Positions 56,784 through 64,000 of a DNA stretch of 64,000 nt are shown here, one piece after another. Position 1 is the stretch's first letter; each line of letters starts with the position of its first letter. The DNA is taken from contig JAMPIV010019863.1 in assembly GCA_024509875.1 (NCBI GenBank), positions 124,001-188,000 of the forward strand, written 5' to 3'. The stretch comes from Oreohelix idahoensis (Eukaryota > Mollusca > Gastropoda > Stylommatophora > Oreohelicidae). The translations under genes and the position numbers were made by a program. The notes beneath the pieces are model-generated. The model ran no database searches. It was not told the origin of the DNA and was given only the letters and a program-made list of their open reading frames with translations.

Positions 56784-58944
56784 TGTCGTAGATTTTATTG
56801 AGATAGGTTGAAGATGTTTAAGGTCCCGTCTGAGCAGAGGTGATAATGGTAAACTATGTGAGAATAAGGGGTAAGAAATAGCTTTGTTTTTCCCAAGGGG
56901 GCGAGAGTGTAAGAGAAAGGACAGTCTCTGGATTGAGTAATTGCTCTAATCCCAGCCTATCTCACGACAATATTTAACTAGACTCCCTTTCTCTCCTGGT
57001 ACATATATATACGAGTTACACTCCACTTACATATACACAATTCTGTGACATAATACGCACAGACGTGAACCAAGCTATGGATAACATATAATGGGCAGGG
57101 GTTTGACCAACACGATAACTTAGGTTTTTTATGTTTATTATCTTAAAGAAATCACATACAACAATATTATCTATCAGAAGGTATAGTTTACAGACATAAA
57201 AAATGCAAGAAAATGTATTAACCCAATAGGCTCTCCTCTATTGCAAAGGAATCACAAAGTAGATCCTGACAGAGGTAATTAACCCAAAAGATTAAAGTTA
57301 ATAATAATATATATAGGGATAGACGATAAAGTAAAAGAACCAAGTCTCTAGTTAATCTATCCTGAAACAAAGAAGACAAGAAAATGATATAACAGTATTT
57401 GCGTACCCGAAAAGACTGAAGTGAGTATAATGATTATACAAAATATGAAATATTCATTTTCTCTTTCTTACAGTCTGTCGGTCTGTGGCCACAAGCAATC
57501 AGCAATCACACTTACCTACTACTCCATAACACATCTGTGTATCTTTGACATATTTTCAGGGTGGTGCTATCCAAGGGACCCCAGTTCCTCCAAGAATGAT
57601 TAATTTTTCCTAATGGGGAACGTCCGCTTAAATAATGCTAATATTATGTGTCAAAAAGTTCACGTCAGGTAGTGCAGGAAAATATATATATTGCGATCAA
57701 AATGTTCACCATGGGCAGCACACAGATGTCCGATATTTACGGAAAATGTCTGGTGGGTACACTGTTAGAAAACCAATAAGGATAAGCAAAGGATCTCCTA
57801 TCTGTTTTTTTTTTTAATCTCTCACTCTGGGGTTGGGTGCCGGTTATGGACCCAAGTATTCCTTTTTCTGGATAAATCCACTTGAGAAAAGAAGAAAAAA
57901 AAACTACGATAGTCAATATTCTGGAAACAATGTTTATATATATATAGATATTTAGCCCCCACAGGCGGATCAGATTTGCTGTGAACAATCTGGGTACTTT
58001 CTTGTCCAGTTCTGATGTTTTATTCTTTAAATGTTTATATGTGGGGACTCTTTCTGTAAGAAGACAAGAGAACCGCACAGGTCCAAATTTAAGACCCAAT
58101 AATATTTTAAGAATGTTTCTGGAGCTATTCAGACCGCTAGATCGCAGGGTTGATCGCCTAGATGTATAAAAAACAAACATTTTAACAATGATATCATTAT
58201 TATATTCTACACTCGTTAGGTAAGACCTCTAGATCACTCCGGTATTAAATTATATTTAAAACCCACAAAACTCTAGTAATTCGCAAAATTACGTATGATG
58301 AATAAAAGTATATTTATCTCTAATTATCAGTCGCCTAGCGTATATTAATTAATTTAAAGCGTCTCTTACTGGGGGAATAGCAAGAAATTAAATTTACTTA
58401 TTACATCTGGAACTATTTAATATGCTTATTTAATAAACACCGAAATCCTAGTGAAAACATTAACACGTTAAGGCACTCAAGATTCTAATATATATATATG
58501 ATTACCGCCACACTAGGAAAATGACATTCTCCGTGAATCTAAAAGGAATTATCTTTATATAAAACTCCAAGATTCGCGCTAGAAGATATCACCAATTCCT
58601 GGGGCCAGACTGATAAAGAGTTTTCTAAAACTGCGCTAATATACTGAATCGGCCCATGTCCCCATGACTGGCAAACGCACCTGCAAATTCTTCGTCCATT
58701 CTATTATCAGGTGTTAAACAGAGGGTGCTGATCTCGGCTCTTGACCTTGTAACCTGATCTCCAGGGTCTGCCTCTCTGTGGGAATGTCAGTAAGAGATAC
58801 CGCCGCGAGAGAAGACAACAAAAGGGCGAATGTCCAGATAACTTATGGCATACCAAACCAGCAATCGTGGGAATGACTCGAGTTGTTTAGTTGTAAGAGA
58901 GGTTTAGTTGTAATTAAAGAGAGGCTCGATTTTCATACGTCACA
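56784..58944 (-). repeat. E3 5' LTR
   Basis: About 2.16 kb, from TGTCGTAG to GTCACA on the plus strand, followed by the CTCGT TSD. Its differences from the other LTR are mostly 1-2 bp indels plus one 330-bp block. Confidence 0.88.
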
Positions 58945-59669
58945 CTCGTCAATCAAATTGAATATCTTTTCTCCTGTAGCCTCTTGCACCGGAATTAAAC
59001 CTATAAATCCAGTTACAATTTCCTTTCTCCTATAACAAAAAATCCAACTAACATGCACAAGTGTTTTTGTGTTGAAATGTCAGTAGATTCATCTAAAATG
59101 ATGGCATATTTCTTGTTCTGAAAGTCATCAATGAGATCAGTTTTCAGTGCAAGCGAAATGATATTTTTGACTAAGCATGCACATTTACGTCTGTGTAACT
59201 TTATGTGCTCCAGTGTACTCCCATGCCCATGTGCTATCATGATTTCACTCAGGTGGTCAACTGTACGTATCGCACAATGGCACGTCATGCTTACAGCAAT
59301 TTGCAGCTCTACTGCCTTAACTTTATCCGTATCTTGTCTATGAGTCTTTCTTACATTAAGTTGCGTCTGGCCTTGTAATAGAGTTCTCCGCTTGTGTTTC
59401 TCCGCTTTTTCATGATTTGAGAGGTAGTTAATTCTTGGTAAAATGTTGCAGTGGCACAATTTACAATAAGCTGCATCCGACCCATCAGCAGCCTTTTGGA
59501 CCCATACAAATGTTTCTTCCCATTTGCTTTTGTACTTACGATTGCTATCGTAAGAAGCTTTCCATCTATTTGACAACATGGCCATGACTGTTGATAATAA
59601 ATGATTTATAAAAACAGCCGAAGGTGTCACAGTTTCACCACAAAACGCTATTACATATAGAAAGTACAC
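58945..59669 (-). pseudogene. hAT transposase, N-terminal BED-like zinc finger region
   Basis: The minus strand probably starts at MAMLSNRWKASYDSNRKYKS near 59580, then WEETFVWVQKAADGSDAAYC and KLC...H...H, a BED-type zinc finger that binds DNA. Further on, YAIILDESTDISTQKHLCML near 59085 contains the first catalytic Asp. A frameshift near 59025 is followed by VTGFIGLIPVQEATGEKIFN and LIDE at the E3 junction. It continues at 48096 on the far side of E3. Confidence 0.9.
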
Positions 59670-60115
59670 TTCACGGCAGATTAGTATGATTATAAATAAT
59701 CATAAATCACATCCAAACACTTTGGAGGTCCGAGACACCAGACAAACTGGGGCGACGTTTGGCTATTTTATTTATTTTTTGCCTTCTTCTGGCGAGGCTC
59801 GTTCCTTTCAACCTATTTGGTTATATCAGAGCCCCGGTTGGCGCCTTTTTGCCCAGATTCTTGGCGGCAGAAATATTGCCAATGACCAAAAAACATTTCT
59901 CTTAAAGGAAATGATTTAGAAAAAGGATGGTTTGTAATTTTCGTGCAGATAATTTTAGCATGTAAATAAGCCAGGAAAAAGCCAAATGGATGTTCTACCG
60001 CCAATCACATTTTTAAAAAGCCAGATTTATGAAATCTGGCTTTAAAAAAGCCAATATTGCAACCCTGATTTTTGGTCCGCAGTGAATATATGTAGTTAAG
60101 TGTTGTTTCGTAGCA

Positions 60116-60212
60116 GTTAGGGTTAGGATTAGGATTAGTATTATGGTTAACACTAACCCTAACACAAACCTTAATCCTAATCCTAATCCTAACCCTAACC
60201 CTAATCCTAACC
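60116..60212. repeat. Telomere-like repeats in the palindromic element
   Basis: TTAGGGTTAGGATTAGGATT on the left half and CCTAATCCTAACCCTAACCC on the right half, facing each other. This is an interstitial telomere-like tract, not a chromosome end. Confidence 0.85.
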
Positions 60213-60789
60213 TTAAGCGCTACGAAACAACACCTAACTTTACATATTCACTGCGGAGCAAAAAAGTACGAAAGATAGGAAATTACCAAAAATTGAAGCT
60301 AGAGAGTGCGTACAGCGTTGCCACTTTGAATTTAAAAAAAAAAAAAAAAAGAATACCAAGATTTCGGCGACAAAAGAATATAGCATCAAGGAAAATACAT
60401 CCATTTTCACTGCAGAGATGGTGGCAATACTAAAAGCACTAGAAATATTCTCTAATAACCCTCCCTAAAAACTAACAGTTTTAACTGTCTCTCTTTCAAC
60501 AATTAAAGCACTTAGAAACTTACAAGAATGTAGTAGACCTGATATGGCAGAGGAGATATTTATGGTTACTACATACTTATATTCCAGAGGATGATCAGTC
60601 TTAATTGCTTGGATACCTTCACATGTTGGCATAGAAGGAAATGAAAAGGCAGATAAAGAAGCCAAGAAATGTAGATCTGATAAAAATCTAATAAATGTAG
60701 GGACGAGTAAATCATATATTAGGAGCTTAATTATAGATTTAATAACAGATGAATGGAAAGCAGAGTGGGATGGAAATCTGAAAGGAATA

Positions 60790-62490
60790 CATGCACATAC
60801 CTGTCAACCTGTACGAATTGTTCGTACAATGTAAGTATTTTTAATACTTTTAGCAGTGTACGGCCGTACAGACTCGTTGTACGGATTTTTCCTCCCTCCA
60901 AAAAAAAAAAAAGAAAAAAGTTTCTAAAAATATTTCCAACTCAAGTTTTTTTTAAATTTTAAATCATAAAATATTTTCTAGCCCAGGTTTTTTTAAACCA
61001 ATTTTTTTATTCCGGGAATCTCGGCGTCTGTTTCTAAACTGAAGTCTCTCGCAGCAACCAATCAAATCCTTTTACCAACAATTCGGCAAAAACTTTGATT
61101 TCGGCCTCAAACACTTTCGGCTTTCAGCGTGACATGACGTATTTTTAAAGTTACCTGTTATCAGCCACGCTTGCCAAGATACTTCGACGCCAATTTGTTT
61201 AAAAAAAGCTAAGTACCTATAACTTGGTTAAATATTGCTGTTGTTTTGCTTTGTTGCAATTTAATCGTTGTCTTAATCTTTCCAGTTATATCTTGCCCTT
61301 CAGTATATTTCTGATAAATTAATGTCATAATATTCTGTGTAGGCCCTGCATAACTAAAAAAAAAGTTTGCGTTGAGTAGACCTACTTTATACCGGCGATC
61401 GAGTTTCACTGCTTTATTTTTCATAAAGCGGCGATCTATTATCACTGGTCTAGGCTATCAATTTTTAAATAATAATTTTGTAAATTTTTGGTAGTACATT
61501 TTTTCTTCCTAAATTAATATTCTGTTCACAATTTAGTTAATTTTTTCCATTTTTTGCTGTTGCTTTGCTTTGCTTCATTGTATGTTATTTTTGTCGTTCT
61601 CTTAATCTTTCCAGTTATATTGTTACCATTTCAATATTTCCAATAAATTAATATCATAAAATTTTGTGTAGGCCCTACAAAAGTAGAAAAATAAAGTTTA
61701 TTTGCATTGACTAGGCCTACCTACTTTTTTTTCAGCGGTCGAGATTCGCTGCTTTATTTTTTAATAAAGTGGCAATCTTTTATCACTGGTCTAGGCTACC
61801 AACTCTTAAATAATTTTGTAAATTTTTGGTGCTACGTTTTTCTTCCTAGATTTGATATTCTGTTCATAATTTGTTAAATTTTTTGTTGTTGTTGCTGTTA
61901 GCTTTGCTTTGTTGTATGTTTTTTTTTTTTTTTTTTTGTCGTTCTCTTAATCTTTCCAGTTATATTTTGATCATTTAAATATTTCCAATAAATTAATGTC
62001 ATAATATTCTGTGTCAGCCCTACATAACTAGAAAAAAAGTTTGTTTGCGTAAACTTCGCCGCTTTATTTTTCAATAAAAAAAGTCCACACATACTGCAGG
62101 AGGTCCATGAATGTAGACACACTCACTTCTTTTTTACAGTGTAAGATTAACATTGATATACGCTGTGCAGACTTTAAGCCCACAAATGCAATTCTGCAAA
62201 GTGCTAAAAGTGCATGTGTTGATTATAATACAAAACACTGTGCATCGAAAGAATAGTACCTCACGATCACTAAGTTTTTTATATGTAAAGAACAGCATGA
62301 AACTATTAGCATGTTTTATACCACACTAATTCAAATGCTAATAGATTTGTATATGTCATTTCTCGTTTTAAAACTGAATTGGTATAATTTATTAATATAT
62401 TTTTTGCGTAATGATTTTTGGGTGTTTGTAAGGATTTCTTTGGTCCGGCGTACAGATTTTTGTCTCAGGAGGTTGACAGGTATGCATGCA
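60790..62490. mobile_element. Non-autonomous DNA element with 14-bp inverted ends
   Basis: The 1689-bp element at 60796-62484 has ends CATACCTGTCAACC and GGTTGACAGGTATG, exact inverses, flanked by CATGCA (60790-60795, 62485-62490). It interrupts the I-like LINE. It encodes no transposase. Its centre is made of three diverged tandem copies of a ~330-bp unit. The superfamily is uncertain: CA...TG ends suggest hAT, but the visible TSD is 6 bp. Confidence 0.82.
61215..62090. repeat. Three tandem copies of a ~330-bp unit
   Basis: Units start near 61215, 61555 and 61885. Each contains TTAATCTTTCCAGTTATAT, then AATAAATTAAT, then GTGTAGGCCCT or GTGTCAGCCCT. The first two also share ATCACTGGTCTAGGCTA. 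The third is truncated. Confidence 0.85.
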
Positions 62491-62960
62491 TATAAGTTGT
62501 TCAAGGCTCCAACAAGAAAATGTCAGATATCTAGGGAATTTAAAATTCCCAGTAATAAGTAGCCTAACTTCTCAGACTACAGCTGGGAAAAGGCTATTTC
62601 AGAAAAGAAGTACCTTACTGTGCAGTATGTCTTCAAGACAATAATATAGAACATTTCTTGTTAAAATGTAAAAGGTATGAACAAATGAGAATACCCATAT
62701 TAGATTATTTGCAAGCATCCAACTTACCTATAAATATAGAAGAGGTGTTAAGAGTAGACAGACCTAGGGAACTGCATAATATAGTCAAACAATATTTAAC
62801 ACGAACAAATGTTAATATATAGTGACTGGGAATGTGAAGGTCTGATGCTGTTATTCCAATGCTTATGACTTTTAACAGATGAAAGTCAATTAATTATCTG
62901 TTAATGTCAGTTATATAACTGGAACCGCCAGGCATTTACACCCCTTCACTTTAATATTAT

Positions 62961-63220
62961 TCTAGTTCAGAGTTTCTTCTTGATTTTGTTTGTTTGTTTG
63001 TTCTGTTTTTTTAATTTTTATTTATTTAACGTATAAGCACAATTGTGATTGTCCCTCTTTACAATGATTTGACAAATGTGATACCACTTTCTCGTATCGG
63101 CAGTTTTTCATATTATTTGGAATTGAAAACAGTATATATCCTAATTATAACCCATCAGAGGTTGAACGAGTATTTTTCTTCATTAATATAAAAAAAAAAA
63201 AAGGTGGCGTATGACAATCA
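62961..63220. other. No gene seen
   Basis: AT-rich. 63138-63168 (TCCTAATTATAACCCATCAG...) resembles 45724-45755. Confidence 0.5.
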
Positions 63221-63320
63221 GGGTTGCCAGACATTTTCAAAATAAAAAGTAGTGAGAAAATAATTTAAAAGTAGTAAAATAGACTTCAAAGTATCTCGAT
63301 TTGTGTATGTGTAAAATACT
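63221..63320. other. Unpaired hAT-like terminus
   Basis: CAGGGTTGCCAGACATTTTC resembles a hAT left end (compare CAGGGTTGCCA at 46002). No matching inverted end follows within the window before the LINE remnant. Confidence 0.4.
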
Positions 63321-63324
63321 TTAT

Positions 63325-63360
63325 ATGTATATAAATATATAAATATATAAATATATATAA

Positions 63361-63409
<49 letters not shown>

Positions 63410-63418
63410 CATATATCA
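63325..63418. repeat. TA-rich microsatellite
   Basis: ATATAAATATATA-type repeat passing into about twelve TA units. Confidence 0.9.
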
Positions 63419-63420
63419 GA

Positions 63421-63999
63421 TCAAAGGTCAATTCCAACAGGGCCTGTGTTATGTGTTGCTCTTTGAACAACTCCATAGTGGTGAAAGCAGGCCTTCCAGA
63501 CATCACTTTCAATGTCCAAACCATTGAAAGGCAAGACAAGCTGAAGTATCTGGGAGTAACGTTTTATCGTGGGCTATCGTTCAAGCTTCATGTGAAAGTG
63601 ATCACACAGAAGTGCAAGCGAGGACTGGTAGCCTTGAAAACAATGGCTCCTGCGCGCTTGGAACAGAGACTACTGTTTCTCCTGTATCATCAGCTCGCGA
63701 TTTTAGTAATCGAGTATGGCCTGTGAATACTCACGCTATCCGTGTCACAATGTAACCGACTGGAACGCATTCAAAATGAAGGGATGCAATTAATTGTGGG
63801 CTGTACGCGTGATACCCCCATTGTGACAATGAGATACATGCTCTGACTGCTGTCTATAAGATCCAGATATCAAAGCCTATATGCGGGTAACCGCCGACAA
63901 AAGACACCCCCTACATGAGAACCTAGCGGACATCGAAGAAGCAGGAACAAAGAGGGGGATGTCATGCATGGCACAGGCAACAATTGGTGAGGTGACTAG
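63421..63999 (+). pseudogene. Jockey-like LINE reverse-transcriptase C-terminal fragment, runs off window
   Basis: Encodes NVQTIERQDKLKYLGVTFYR, LSFKLHVKVITQKCKRGLVA, MAPARLEQRLLFLLYHQLAI and EYGL, then after a stop QCNRLERIQNEGMQLIVGCT. This is the region after the catalytic motif in Jockey-type reverse transcriptases. Stops near 63724 and 63844 and frameshifts show it is dead. It continues beyond the right edge. Confidence 0.85.
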
Positions 64000-64000
64000 G

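Larger units (their letters stand above)
48092..58949 (-). mobile_element. E3: Gmr1-like LTR retrotransposon inside the hAT
   Basis: The element runs 48097-58944 between two CTCGT copies (48092-48096, 58945-58949). Both LTRs start TGTCGTAGATTTTATTGAG on the plus strand and the right one ends GTCACA. On the minus strand the order is gag coiled coil, gag, a TRGQAQ segment, integrase, reverse transcriptase, then a probable RNase H start. Integrase again precedes reverse transcriptase. The coding region is badly broken by many small indels. Removing it restores the hAT frame (NLIDEEIKRC). Confidence 0.9.
45994..60075 (-). mobile_element. hAT transposon, split by E3 and a non-autonomous hAT
   Basis: Ends are CAGGGTTGCCA (46002) and the inverse of CAGGGTTGCAA (ending 60067), typical hAT termini. 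They are flanked by TTTTTTGG and ATTTTTGG, an 8-bp TSD with one mismatch. Inside, the minus strand encodes a hAT transposase in three blocks. Taking out E3 (10.85 kb plus a 5-bp TSD) leaves about 3.2 kb, of which another ~0.6 kb is the non-autonomous hAT at 46700-47302. That is a normal size for this superfamily. Confidence 0.93.
45970..60285. mobile_element. Palindromic element with telomere-like core, split by a hAT
   Basis: The left arm begins TTCCTATCTTTCGAACCTTTT at 45972-46001 and, after the hAT, continues at 60076 with TCCGCAGTGAATATATGTAG and TGTTGTTTCGTAGC. The right arm at about 60215-60285 is the inverse (GCTACGAAACAACACCTAAC, CACTGCGGAGC, AAAAAAGTACGAAAGATAGG). The centre at 60116-60212 holds TTAGGG/TTAGGATT-like repeats running towards the middle and their CCCTAA complement running away. 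Without the hAT it would be about 240 bp, like a foldback MITE. Its own TSD is unclear. Confidence 0.75.
60360..62960 (+). pseudogene. I-like LINE remnant with RNase H, split by a DNA element
   Basis: 60370-60790 encodes the RNase H domain carried by I-type LINEs: FTAEMVAILKALEIFSNNPP, SLSTIKALRN, AWIPSHVGIEGNEKADKEAK, then DEWKAEWDGNLKG. The block that should contain a catalytic Asp reads LTVSLST (Asp to Val), and stop codons are present. After the insert (60796-62484) it resumes with YKLFKAPTRKC and a zinc-binding C-terminal block (YCAVCLQDNNIEHFLLKC) in shifted frames, ending near 62820. The rest to about 62960 is probably its 3' untranslated region. Confidence 0.8.

Noticed and set aside
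60116..60212. Chromosome end
   Set aside because: The telomere-like units face each other inside a palindromic element, with unique sequence on both sides.
60314..60345. hAT end CAGCGTTGCCACTTTGAA
   Set aside because: No inverted partner was found, and the following A-run and RNase H remnant fit a LINE context better.

Overview
The window is repeat-dense, AT-rich DNA from an animal genome, most likely a marine invertebrate (a mollusc is possible, but I cannot prove it). Evidence for an animal: a C2H2 zinc-finger gene with HTGEKP linkers, RTE-like and Jockey/I-like LINEs, Tc1, mariner, pogo and hAT DNA transposons, a tRNA-derived SINE and TTAGGG-like repeats. There are no bacterial-style operons, rRNA genes or CRISPR arrays. 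The only candidate host gene is the zinc-finger gene at 14.3-15.6 kb. Almost everything else is mobile DNA, much of it nested.

Layout. 1-9865: a young Ty3/gypsy LTR retrotransposon on the minus strand (E1), cut by the left edge of the window. 10.4-11.5 kb: broken Tc1-like transposase. 12.0-13.5 kb: Jockey/I-like LINE remnant. 13.66-13.96 kb: SINE-like repeat. 14.0-15.6 kb: zinc-finger gene with decayed fingers past its stop. 16.4-21.5 kb: several non-LTR retrotransposon pieces, including a nearly complete LINE with an AAG tail. 21.6-28.27 kb: an RTE-like LINE with three insertions (two LINE 3' ends and a mariner; the mariner carries its own SINE). 28.35-28.63 kb: tRNA-derived SINE. 29.2-29.8 kb: pogo-like remnant. 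29945-41336: a second gypsy-type element (E2) with CATAT target-site duplications (TSDs) and three insertions, one of them a 2.1-kb apparent solo LTR. 41.5 kb: a 138-bp foldback element. 42.7-44.2 kb: a 49-bp minisatellite split by a LINE piece. 46002-60067: a hAT transposon holding a non-autonomous hAT and a third, 10.8-kb gypsy-type element (E3). The hAT itself sits in one arm of a palindromic element with telomere-like sequence in its centre. 60.3-63 kb: I-like LINE remnant interrupted by a 1.7-kb DNA element. 63.4-64 kb: Jockey-like LINE remnant.

The main result is that all three LTR elements (E1, E2, E3) carry integrase upstream of reverse transcriptase and RNase H. This is a Ty1/copia-like gene order on Ty3/gypsy-type proteins, the arrangement known from the Gmr1-like group. 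The three have different LTRs, different primer-binding sites and different ages, so they look like three separate families. Exact TSDs at most nested junctions allow the order of many insertions to be read directly.
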